This document shows positions 43,396 to 51,762 of a stretch of 64,000 bases of DNA, in pieces. Position 1 is the first letter of the stretch. Each line of letters starts with the position of its first letter. Both the position numbers and the translations under genes were made by a program. This DNA is from Pedococcus cremeus (GTDB lineage Bacteria > Actinomycetota > Actinomycetes > Actinomycetales > Dermatophilaceae), in contig NZ_FOHB01000001.1 in assembly GCF_900111375.1 (NCBI RefSeq), positions 372,001 through 436,000 of the forward strand, in the 5' to 3' direction. The notes below the pieces were generated by a model. That model worked only from the letters and a program-made list of their open reading frames with translations. It had not been told where the DNA came from and did no database searches.

Positions 43396-44823
43396 CTATC
43401 GGCCGGCGGGCTCGCTCGCTGCAGAACGCTCCGGACGCTGCTCCTGGACCGTCGAGTAGTTCCCGCTGTAGTAGCCGGCGCTCGAGCTCTTCGGCGAAAC
43501 ACGGTTGAGCACGACGCCGAGGGTGTGGCCGTTGACGGCGGCGAGGTTGGCGAGCGCGTCGCGCAGCTGGGTGTCGAGCGTCTGGCCGGCGCTGACGACG
43601 ACCAGCGCGCCGTCAGCCGAGGCCGTGAGGACCGCAGCGTCGGTGACGGGCAGCAACGGCGGGGCGTCGATGATGACAGTGCAGGTCTCCCCCAGCCGCT
43701 CGAGCAGCCGGCGCATCGCCTTGGAGCCCAGCATCTCGCTCGGGTTCGGGGGCACGCGTCCGGCGGCCAGCACGCGGAGGTTCGGCAGGCCACCGACCTG
43801 CTGGGCCACCTCGTCGAACTGCACGCTCCCGATGAGCACGTCGGTCAGGCCGAGCCCTTCGATGAGGCCGAAGCTGTCGGCGATCACCGGGCGGCGCAGG
43901 TCGCCGTCGATGAGGATCACCCTGCGGTCCGACATCGACAGGGCGGCCGCGAGGTTCATCGCCACGGTCGACTTGCCGTCACCGGGCAGCGGGCTGGTGA
44001 CGACGATGATGCGCGGCGGGTTGTCGATGTCCATGAACTGCAAGTTGGTGCGCAGCTTGAGGAACGACTCGGCCGAGTGCACCGGGTCCTTGTCCTTGCG
44101 CGGGCCGGTGACCACGAGCGGCACCAAGCCACCCTTCTTGCGCACGAGCGCCGAGGTCTCCGGGATCGCGCCGGCCACCGTGACGCCGAAGTCGCGCTCC
44201 ACGGTCTCTGGCTCACGCACCCGCCGGTCGAGCTGGCTGCGCAGCAGCGCGTAGCCCAGGCCCAGCATCAGGCCGAGCACGAAGCCCAGGGCGACGTTGC
44301 GCTTGGTGTTCGGTGAGACCGGGCTCGAGGGCAGCGCCGCCGACTCGATCGGCACGATGCGCAGCGCCTGCTCCGACTTGCCGGTGGGGTTCTCGACGGC
44401 CTGCACCTGACGGGCCAGCGCGGCGACCCAGGCGTCGGCGAGCTCCTGCGACTCCTTGGGCGTCGAGGCGCGGGCGCTGATCTTGATGAGCACCGTGTCG
44501 AGGGGCTGCTTGACCGTGATCCGGCCGATGAGGCCGGCGGGCTGGGCGTCCAGGCCGAGGGTCTTGATGACGTCCTGGGCGGTGGCGCGGCTCTGGGCGA
44601 GGTCGACGTAGGAGGTGGCCCGCGACTTGGCGAGCGAGTCACCGACCGAGGCCTCCCCCGGGTTCGTGGCGGTGCCGGCGCTGACGAAGCCGCTGGCGTC
44701 GGCCTGGTAGACCTTGGGCGTCACGAGGCTCACCCCGGCCGCCACGGCGACGCCGAGCAGCACGAACGCGACGATGCCCCGCCAATAGGCACGAGCAACA
44801 CGCAGGTAGTCGGTGAGTTCCAC
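43396..44823 (-). CDS. Polysaccharide co-polymerase / BY-type tyrosine kinase fusion (Wzz-Wzc type)
   Basis: A 475-residue protein joining a Wzz-like chain-length domain and a bacterial tyrosine kinase. A membrane helix at about 17-35 opens it and a second lies near 175-195 (VALGFVLGLMLGLGYALL), with the extracytoplasmic region between them. The kinase has Walker A SPLPGDGKSTVAMN, Walker A' VILIDGDLRRP and Walker B CTVIIDAPPLLP. A short tyrosine cluster (SAGYYSGNYSTV) near the C-terminus is the likely autophosphorylation tail. GTG at 44823 follows AGAGGGGA. It is the usual regulator of capsule/EPS export and faces the HprK-like operon across a 92-bp gap. Confidence 0.93.
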   Translation of the reverse strand: MELTDYLRVARAYWRGIVAFVLLGVAVAAGVSLVTPKVYQADASGFVSAGTATNPGEASVGDSLAKSRATSYVDLAQSRATAQDVIKTLGLDAQPAGLIGRITVKQPLDTVLIKISARASTPKESQELADAWVAALARQVQAVENPTGKSEQALRIVPIESAALPSSPVSPNTKRNVALGFVLGLMLGLGYALLRSQLDRRVREPETVERDFGVTVAGAIPETSALVRKKGGLVPLVVTGPRKDKDPVHSAESFLKLRTNLQFMDIDNPPRIIVVTSPLPGDGKSTVAMNLAAALSMSDRRVILIDGDLRRPVIADSFGLIEGLGLTDVLIGSVQFDEVAQQVGGLPNLRVLAAGRVPPNPSEMLGSKAMRRLLERLGETCTVIIDAPPLLPVTDAAVLTASADGALVVVSAGQTLDTQLRDALANLAAVNGHTLGVVLNRVSPKSSSAGYYSGNYSTVQEQRPERSAASEPAGR

Positions 44824-44915
44824 GCGGATGAATTCCCCTCTGAGAGCGCCGCCGAGCAGCGCGAAGTGCAGCAAAATGGAGGCTAACGGGCGCTCCACTC
44901 CCTTAGGGTTCGTTT

Positions 44916-45746
44916 GTGGCATTTCCCCCCGATCGCCCGAGGGCGCACCCTGTCCATCTGGTCGCCCTCGGCGCGACCGTGGAGGTGCGCGTCGATGGCA
45001 ACCGCGCCGCTGAGGCCGTCGCCGAGATCGAGCGGGTCTGGCACCTGTGCGCCGCGCCCGACGACGACGACAACTTCGACGCCGTGGTGCGCATGACCTT
45101 CGACGACGCGAGCGCCGACCTCGCCGACATCGATGCCGGCGTCGTGCAGGGCCGCAGTCTCCCCAACCTGATGCAGGTGCTCACCCAGGCCGTGACGCGA
45201 GCGGCGATCGACGCCCAGAAGGGTCACCTCGTCATGCTGCACGCGGCCGGCATCCAGTGCCCCGACACGGGCGCGGTGGTGGCCCTCGTCGGGCCCGGTG
45301 GCACCGGCAAGACCACGCTGATCCGCACGCTCGGGCCCGGCAAGGGCTACATCACCGACGAGACGGTCGCCGTGACCGCCGACGACATCGTGCTCCCCTA
45401 TCCCAAGCCGCTGTCGGTGCGCCGCGAGCCCGGCAGCATGTGGAAGGACGAGACCGACCCGCTCGAGTTCGGAGTCCTCCCCCCGCTGCGGTCGGCGCCG
45501 CTGGCCGCCGTGGTCCTCCTCGACCGCCAGGACGGGTATGCCGGTCCGCCCGCTGTGGAGCCCGTGGACACGCTCGACGCCATCGCCGCGCTGACCCCCG
45601 AGACCTCCCACCTCCCCGAGCTGGAGAAGCCGCTGCAGCGCATGGCTGCGCTGTGTGACAACGTCGGCGGCGTCATGCGGGTCACCTACGCCGAGGCCGA
45701 GCACCTCGCGCCGCTGGTGCACGGCTGGCTGGGGGCCGGCTCGTGA
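44916..45746 (+). CDS. HprK-like P-loop protein
   Basis: A 276-residue ATPase-type protein. Walker A GPGGTGKTT at 126-134, a YITDE segment at 145-149 matching the HprK-kinase-like second acidic site, and the preceding LVMLHAAGI and VVALVGPG strands are typical of HPr kinase-related proteins that accompany PqqD-like proteins. It has no HPr partner and lacks the N-terminal HprK domain, so it is probably a relative that phosphorylates something else, or a scaffold. GTG start; its stop overlaps the PqqD-like gene (GTGA). First gene of a four-gene unit. In other bacteria such genes are linked to EPS or lasso-peptide loci (from knowledge of the families). Confidence 0.78.
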   Translation: MAFPPDRPRAHPVHLVALGATVEVRVDGNRAAEAVAEIERVWHLCAAPDDDDNFDAVVRMTFDDASADLADIDAGVVQGRSLPNLMQVLTQAVTRAAIDAQKGHLVMLHAAGIQCPDTGAVVALVGPGGTGKTTLIRTLGPGKGYITDETVAVTADDIVLPYPKPLSVRREPGSMWKDETDPLEFGVLPPLRSAPLAAVVLLDRQDGYAGPPAVEPVDTLDAIAALTPETSHLPELEKPLQRMAALCDNVGGVMRVTYAEAEHLAPLVHGWLGAGS

Positions 45747-46003
45747 GGGCCCGACGGGTGCCGGTGCAGGACGAGGTGATCCGTGACGGCGAGTCGGTGG
45801 TGCTGCTCGACCGTCAGGTCATCCGCCTGTCGGCGATTGGCACGACGCTGCTCGAGCTGACCGGCGACTGGCGCGAGCTCGAGGAGCTGACCGTCGACCT
45901 CACCGACCGGTTCGGGCAGCCACCGGCCGGCTTCGACGCCACCGCCATGACCGAGGCGGCCCTGCAGGCGCTGCATGGGCAGGGACTGGTCGAGCTTGGC
46001 TGA
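45743..46003 (+). CDS. PqqD-like protein (peptide-recognition fold)
   Basis: An 86-residue PqqD/RRE-like protein: two strands with VQDEVIRDGESVVLLDRQVIRLSAIGTTLLELTGDWRELEELTVDLTDRFG and a C-terminal helix (DATAMTEAALQALHGQGLVEL). PqqD-like proteins bind leader peptides of RiPP precursors. The small size and order after an HprK-like gene fit a peptide-modification or chaperone role. GTG start overlaps the HprK-like stop, and its last bases overlap the next gene. No precursor peptide gene is visible beside it. Confidence 0.8.
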   Translation: MRARRVPVQDEVIRDGESVVLLDRQVIRLSAIGTTLLELTGDWRELEELTVDLTDRFGQPPAGFDATAMTEAALQALHGQGLVELG

Positions 46004-46937
46004 GACGGCCGAGCTGCGGATGTCAGAGGCTGTGCCTCTGGCACACGCGCTGGTGGCCCGGCTGGCGGAGCTGGAGGATGTACGCATCCTCTTCATCAAG
46101 GGTCCGACAGCAGTAGCCCTGGGCGCCCGGCCGCCGCGGCCGTCCACCGATGTCGACGTCCTCTGCGAGGCAGGAGGCCTCGAGAAGCTCGGCCCAGCCC
46201 TGGAGCGCTGCGGCTGGCGCAAACGCGTAGCCAAGAGCAGCGTCCACGAGCTCGAACACGCGTCGAAGTACCTCTTTGAGCACTCCGTCCACTACATCCA
46301 TGACGAGTGGCCATGCGACCTCGACATCCACTTCAACTTCCCGGGCTTCCTGGCGCCGGACGAGGTGGTCTTCGAGGAGCTGTGGCGGCGACGCACCACG
46401 GTCGAGGTGGCGAACTGGCCTGTGCCGTGTGCCGACCTGCTCGGCCAGGCGGCGATCGTCTCGCTCCACAGCCTCCGCGACCCAGATCTCGGAGACGGCC
46501 GAACCGACCTTGACCACGCGGCACAAGCACTGCGAGAGCACGGGCAAGAGACAGTCGGCGGCATCGCCGCACTGGCGGCAGCGACGGGAAGCTCTGAGAC
46601 TCTGCGACCGCTGTTGGCCGACCTCGGAGCACCCGCAGTCTCCAGTCCGCCCTCGGACCCTGAGCTGCTGAGGCGTTGGCAGGTACGGTCCAAGGGCGAT
46701 CGGGCGCCCACGACCTCCTGGCTCATTGAGCTGCGCCATACTTCGTGGCGTAAGAAGCCGCAGTTGATACGACGGGGGCTCTTCTTGTCCACTGACGAGC
46801 TTTACAGCGTCCACGTCGGACTTCCCCCAACCCGCCGCAACACCGCCGAGCTGCAAATGCGGCGCTGGTGGCGCGCGATGCGCCATCTCCGTCGCGGGAT
46901 CGCCGCGGCAATACGGTCAGACGGGCCAGCGCAGTGA
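45975..46937 (+). CDS. Nucleotidyltransferase-fold protein (uncharacterised, PF14907-like)
   Basis: A 320-residue protein with a minimal nucleotidyltransferase core: RILFIKGPTAVALGARPPRPSTDVDVLC (GP-x...T-D-V-D-V, the DxD pair), then DLDIHFNFPG as a second acidic site, and C-terminal helices. This matches the uncharacterised NTase type found with HprK-like and PqqD-like genes. The target is unknown; it could add a nucleotidyl group to a sugar, lipid or peptide. The start is uncertain: ATG 45975, TTG 45996 or ATG 46020; the last leaves no overlap with pqqD. Its stop overlaps the next PqqD-like gene (GTGA). Confidence 0.75.
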   Translation: MGRDWSSLAETAELRMSEAVPLAHALVARLAELEDVRILFIKGPTAVALGARPPRPSTDVDVLCEAGGLEKLGPALERCGWRKRVAKSSVHELEHASKYLFEHSVHYIHDEWPCDLDIHFNFPGFLAPDEVVFEELWRRRTTVEVANWPVPCADLLGQAAIVSLHSLRDPDLGDGRTDLDHAAQALREHGQETVGGIAALAAATGSSETLRPLLADLGAPAVSSPPSDPELLRRWQVRSKGDRAPTTSWLIELRHTSWRKKPQLIRRGLFLSTDELYSVHVGLPPTRRNTAELQMRRWWRAMRHLRRGIAAAIRSDGPAQ

Positions 46938-47227
46938 ACTGCCCATCGTTCGCGAAGTGGCATCGCGTCGAGCGAGCGGCATTTGTGGATGACGGCGAGC
47001 GGGTCTTGGTGCTGAGCCTCGGCGACCCATCGGTCGCCAAGCCGATACTTCTCGAAGGCATGGCTGCAGCAGTCTGGACGTTATTGGTGGTCCCCATGGA
47101 CGTGGCTGACCTCATCCAAGCCTTGAACGCGGACCGCCCGGTTGGCCTGGAAACAGACAGCCGGACCGTCGGCGAACTCCTCAGTGCACTTCGAGGAGCC
47201 GCGCTGGTGGATACTGCATCTTGCTAG
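46934..47227 (+). CDS. Second PqqD-like protein
   Basis: A 97-residue protein whose pattern HRVERAAFVDDGERVLVLSLGDPSVAKPILLEGMAAAVWTLLVVPMDVADLIQAL resembles the PqqD/RRE fold: two strands, a conserved W in a helix turn, then a helix ending in LLSALRGAALVD. It starts at GTG 46934, overlapping the NTase stop. Its own stop overlaps the stop of the converging Tat-type gene by four bases. Two PqqD-like genes flanking the NTase gene suggests recognition of two peptides or two states. Confidence 0.68.
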   Translation: MNCPSFAKWHRVERAAFVDDGERVLVLSLGDPSVAKPILLEGMAAAVWTLLVVPMDVADLIQALNADRPVGLETDSRTVGELLSALRGAALVDTASC

Positions 47228-47934
47228 GGCACGGTGATGGTCTTGGTGTCAGCAGTCCCGCCATCGACGGTGAACGTGACATCCGCCGTGGTGGGCTTCG
47301 CCCCGGTCTGGTTCCTCGTCAGCCCGAAACTGACCGCTAGGTCGGCGCCGAGCACTTCGTCAGGGGCAGGCAGGGCGCCGGAGAGGCTTCCCAAATCGGG
47401 CTTGACCGCAGTGATCGTGATCTTGCTTTTCGTCGACCCGGTGAAGTTCAGGTGGAAGGTCACTGCGTTCTGTGTCCGCGTAGCCGTGCCGCTGCTGTAG
47501 GACGTCGGCGAGACGGCCGTGAACGACATGGGCTGTGCCGCGCCGCCGTTGATGGAGTAGGTGAGCACGTATGTGTTCGCCACGCCCCCTGATGTCGGCG
47601 CGATGAACGAGAAGGTGTTGGAGCTTCCCCGACTGAGGGTCTTCGTTTGGTTCACCGGTGTCGAAGAGCTCCCACGGGACACCGAGAGGAAAGTGATCGT
47701 GTTCCCAGCGCCCGTGCTGCTGACCACAACGGTGACGGTGACTCCACCCGTGCTGGGATCAAACGCGCCCGTCAGCCCAGTGATCTGCACGGAACCGGAA
47801 GCAGCAGCTGCAGGAGCGGCCGTAGCAACGATCACGACCGGCACGGTCCAAGCCACGCCCTTAGCGATCGTCCGGCGGTCGATCTCACGAGCGCCCGTCG
47901 TGGACTTCTCGACGGTCAGGTCGTCCCTGTGCAT
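47224..47934 (-). CDS. Secreted protein with Tat-type signal, Ig-like domain
   Basis: A 236-residue exported protein. The N-terminus ends in REIDRRTIAKGVAWTVPVVIVATAAPAAAAS; the RR before a hydrophobic stretch is a Tat-type signal, common in actinobacterial surface proteins. The mature part is Thr/Ser-rich and beta-sheet-like (STGGVTVTVVVSSTGAGNTITFLSVSRG, TYVLTYSING, ADVTFTVDGG), probably an immunoglobulin-like fold, without cysteines or enzymatic motifs. ATG at 47934 is preceded by GGGGGC. It converges with the HprK/PqqD unit, sharing four bases at the ends; a functional link is possible but not shown. Confidence 0.7.
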   Translation of the reverse strand: MHRDDLTVEKSTTGAREIDRRTIAKGVAWTVPVVIVATAAPAAAASGSVQITGLTGAFDPSTGGVTVTVVVSSTGAGNTITFLSVSRGSSSTPVNQTKTLSRGSSNTFSFIAPTSGGVANTYVLTYSINGGAAQPMSFTAVSPTSYSSGTATRTQNAVTFHLNFTGSTKSKITITAVKPDLGSLSGALPAPDEVLGADLAVSFGLTRNQTGAKPTTADVTFTVDGGTADTKTITVP

Positions 47935-48193
47935 GTTGCCCCCTGCTGAGAGCGGCAGGCCCCTGTGCATGCCGCGTTGGGGAGAAACTAGCCGGTAACG
48001 TCAGGAAAAACCATGATTTGGTAAAGACTTGTTAAAGGGTTCGCCCTGATTGTCCATTTCTGAATGCATTCGGCGCCGATTGGGCGGACCACAGCATCAG
48101 CTGTTCGGCCCAGCCACGGCGCGGCGAACTCAACCTTCCGACCCAATCGTGTCCGTTGCAGACTCAGCCGTTCGGCCCACCAGCTGCCCAGGT

Positions 48194-49047
48194 TCAGACG
48201 CTAGGGACCACCGACGGCAGCGCCTTGGCAAGGGACTCACGCCAGTCGGGCAGCGGCGCCAGCCGCGCCATCCGCCAGCCCTCATGCCCCAACACGCTGT
48301 ACGCCGGACGGGGCGCCGGCCGCGGGAACGCGTCGGTCGTCGTCGGTTCCACCCGGGCCGGGTCGAGGCCGAGCTGGCGGAAGATCTCCTGGGTGAAGCC
48401 GTGCCACGTCGTCTCCCCCGACGACGTGCCGTGCCACACACCGAACGGCGCGTTCGAGGTCACGATCCTCACGATGGCGTCGGCCAGGTCGACAGTCCAG
48501 GTCGGCTGGCCGCGCTGGTCGTCCACCACCGAGAGCGTCTCGCGCTCACCGGCCAGGCGCGCCATCGTCTTGACGAAGTTGCCGCCGCCCGCGCCGTACA
48601 GCCAGGCCGTCCGCACGATCCACGACTCCGGGCAATGTGCCTCGACGGCCCACTCCCCGGCAGCCTTGGTGCGCCCGTAGGCGGACCGCGGAGCCAGCGG
48701 CGCGTCCTCGGCATACGGCTCGTCGGCATCACCGGCGAAGACGTAGTCGGTGGACACCTGCACCATCCGCGCGCCGTGCTCGCGGGCCGCACGGGCGAGG
48801 TTGGCTGCGCCAACCGCGTTGAGCGCGAACGCTTCCGCCTCGTGGCTCTCGGCGTCGTCGACCGCCGTATAGGCCGCGCAGTTCACGATGATCCCGTGCT
48901 CGCTCACCACGCGCGAGCAGGCGTCGTGGTCGCGGATGTCGAGGTCGGCGCTGCGCGAGGCGGTGAAGGCGATCCCGGCCGCCTCCAGCGCGGCGCACAG
49001 GTCTTGGCCCAGCATCCCGCCGGCACCCACGACCAGCCAGCGCGTCA

Positions 49048-49048
<1 letters not shown>
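48194..49048 (-). CDS. rmlD: dTDP-4-dehydrorhamnose reductase
   Basis: A 284-residue NADPH-dependent SDR (RmlD) finishing dTDP-L-rhamnose. It has the nucleotide loop [12 protein letters not shown], the YxxxK pair in [12 protein letters not shown], the motif [13 protein letters not shown], and [13 protein letters not shown] at 49048 shares one base with the rmlB stop (TGATG). It is the second gene of the rmlB-rmlD unit. Rhamnose is a component of many actinobacterial cell walls and surface polymers. Confidence 0.96.
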
Positions 49049-50067
<1,019 letters not shown>

Positions 50068-50082
50068 CTAGGGTGCTGGACC

Positions 50083-50961
50083 ATGAAGGGCATCATCCTC
50101 GCGGGCGGTTCGGGCACGCGGCTGCACCCCATCACGCTCGGCATCAGCAAGCAGCTGATGCCGATCTACGACAAGCCGATGGTCTACTACCCGCTGTCGA
50201 CGCTGATGATGGCCGGCATCCGCGAGGTGCTCATCATCACCACCCCGCAGGACAGCGAGCAGTTCCAGCGCCTGCTCGGCGACGGGTCGGCGTGGGGCGT
50301 CGAGCTCTCGTATGCCGTGCAGCCGGCGCCAGAGGGTCTCGCCCAGGCCTTCATCATCGGTGCCGACTTCATCGGCGACGACTCGGTCGCCCTGGTGCTC
50401 GGCGACAACATCTTCTACGGCACCGGCCTCGGCACGGCGCTGCGGGCCAACACGAACCTGCAGGGCGGGCACATCTTCGCCTACCACGTCACCGAGCCGT
50501 CGGCCTACGGCGTGGTGGAGTTCGACCCCGACGGCAAGGTGCTCTCGATCGAGGAGAAGCCGGCCGAGCCGAAGTCCAACTACGCGGTGCCGGGTCTGTA
50601 CTTCTACGACAACGACGTGGTCGAGATCGCCCGCAACCTCAAGCCGAGCGCCCGCGGCGAGCTGGAGATCACCGCCGTCAACGACGAGTACCTTCGCCGC
50701 GGCACGCTGACCGTGACGGTGCTCCCGCGCGGGACCGCCTGGTTCGACACCGGCACCTTCGAGGGGCTGATGGACTCCGCGCAGTTCGTCGCCACCATCG
50801 AGGCACGGCAAGGGTTCAAGATCGGCTGTGTCGAGGAGATCGCCTGGCGCAACCGCTGGATCGACGACGCACAGCTGGAGCGGCTGGCCAAGGCGCTGGA
50901 GAAGAGCGGCTATGGCGACTACCTGGCCGGACTGCTGGCCGAGAAGCGGGGCGAGCTCTGA
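50083..50961 (+). CDS. rmlA: Glucose-1-phosphate thymidylyltransferase
   Basis: A 292-residue nucleotidyltransferase that makes dTDP-glucose. It has the N-terminal [32 protein letters not shown] region, the metal-binding GDNIFYG, and VPGLYFYD and [10 protein letters not shown] segments of RmlA. ATG at 50083 starts it. It overlaps rmlC by one base (TGATG). First gene of the rmlA-rmlC unit, divergent from rmlB-rmlD, so all four rhamnose genes are together. Confidence 0.97.
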   Translation: MKGIILAGGSGTRLHPITLGISKQLMPIYDKPMVYYPLSTLMMAGIREVLIITTPQDSEQFQRLLGDGSAWGVELSYAVQPAPEGLAQAFIIGADFIGDDSVALVLGDNIFYGTGLGTALRANTNLQGGHIFAYHVTEPSAYGVVEFDPDGKVLSIEEKPAEPKSNYAVPGLYFYDNDVVEIARNLKPSARGELEITAVNDEYLRRGTLTVTVLPRGTAWFDTGTFEGLMDSAQFVATIEARQGFKIGCVEEIAWRNRWIDDAQLERLAKALEKSGYGDYLAGLLAEKRGEL

Positions 50962-51557
50962 TGGACATCCGACCGCTGACGATCGAGCATGCCTACGAGA
51001 TCACCCCGCAGCAGTTCCCCGACGAGCGCGGTGTCTTCACCGCCCCCTTTCAGTCGGCGGGGCTGGCCGAGGTCATCGGCCACACGCTGACCGTGGCCCA
51101 GACCAACGTCTCGGTGTCGCGCAAGGGCGCCTTCCGGGGTATCCACTACGCCGACGTTCCGCCGTCGCAGGCGAAGTACGTCACCGCCGTCAGCGGCTCG
51201 CTCATCGACTTCATCGTCGACATCCGGGTCGGCTCCCCCACCTTCGGGCAGTGGGACTCGGTCGTGCTCGACACGAAGGACCGCAAGGCGGTCTACCTGC
51301 CCGAGGGCATGGGGCACGCCCTCTTCGCACTCGAGGACGACTCGACGGCCCTCTACCTGTGTTCCACGCCGTTCAGCCCAGGGCGTGAGCACGGGCTGAA
51401 CCCGCTTGACGCCTCCATCGGGCTCGAGATCCCGAATGGGATCGAGCCGGTCATCTCGGAGAAGGACGCCGCGGCGCCGTCATTCGACGAGGCCCAGGAG
51501 CGTGGCCTCCTGCCGACGTATGCCGCGTGCGTGGAACTATACGCATCGCTCGCCTAA
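50961..51557 (+). CDS. rmlC: dTDP-4-dehydrorhamnose 3,5-epimerase
   Basis: A 198-residue cupin epimerase. Active-site features: GAFRGIHYADVPPSQAKYV (His of RxxH-x), the SGSLIDFIVDIRVGSPTFGQWDSVVL block, and YLPEGMGHALFALED with the conserved His. It converts dTDP-4-keto-6-deoxyglucose to dTDP-4-keto-L-rhamnose. ATG at 50961. A hairpin at 51639-51675 follows about 80 bp after its stop. Confidence 0.96.
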   Translation: MDIRPLTIEHAYEITPQQFPDERGVFTAPFQSAGLAEVIGHTLTVAQTNVSVSRKGAFRGIHYADVPPSQAKYVTAVSGSLIDFIVDIRVGSPTFGQWDSVVLDTKDRKAVYLPEGMGHALFALEDDSTALYLCSTPFSPGREHGLNPLDASIGLEIPNGIEPVISEKDAAAPSFDEAQERGLLPTYAACVELYASLA

Positions 51558-51638
51558 CGAACAGGTCACGTCTGCCTAGTCCCTTTGGTTGCTTTCTGCA
51601 CCTTTCGGTGCCTGCAGTAGACCCCAGAGGCACGCTGA

Positions 51639-51675
51639 CCTGCGGAAACGTCACTGAGGCGTGGGGTTCCGCAGG
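51639..51675 (+). terminator. Possible terminator hairpin after rmlC
   Basis: Arms CCTGCGGAA (51639-51647) and TTCCGCAGG (51667-51675) form a perfect 9-bp stem with a 19-base loop. It is in the gap between the rhamnose genes and the next operon on the same strand. Confidence 0.45.
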
Positions 51676-51687
51676 GTGGGACATGTC

Positions 51688-51715
51688 CTGACCTTTACTG
51701 ACTTGCCTGTAAACT
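51688..51715 (+). promoter_or_regulatory. Candidate promoter of the polysaccharide operon
   Basis: CTGACC, a 16-bp spacer and TAAACT (51710-51715) resemble a -35/-10 pair, 48 bp upstream of the start of the CapD-like gene. The short AT-rich run here contrasts with the flanks. It is the only good candidate before a chain of at least eleven coupled genes. Confidence 0.4.
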
Positions 51716-51762
51716 CCACGCGGGCTCTCGGGGAAGCCTCAGCAGGGGAAAGGTAAGGACAC

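Noticed and set aside
47935-48193. A gene in the 259-bp gap between rmlD and the Tat-type gene, such as a precursor peptide
   Set aside because: No frame there has both a plausible start with a ribosome-binding site and a leader-like sequence; the gap looks like promoter DNA and a gene end.
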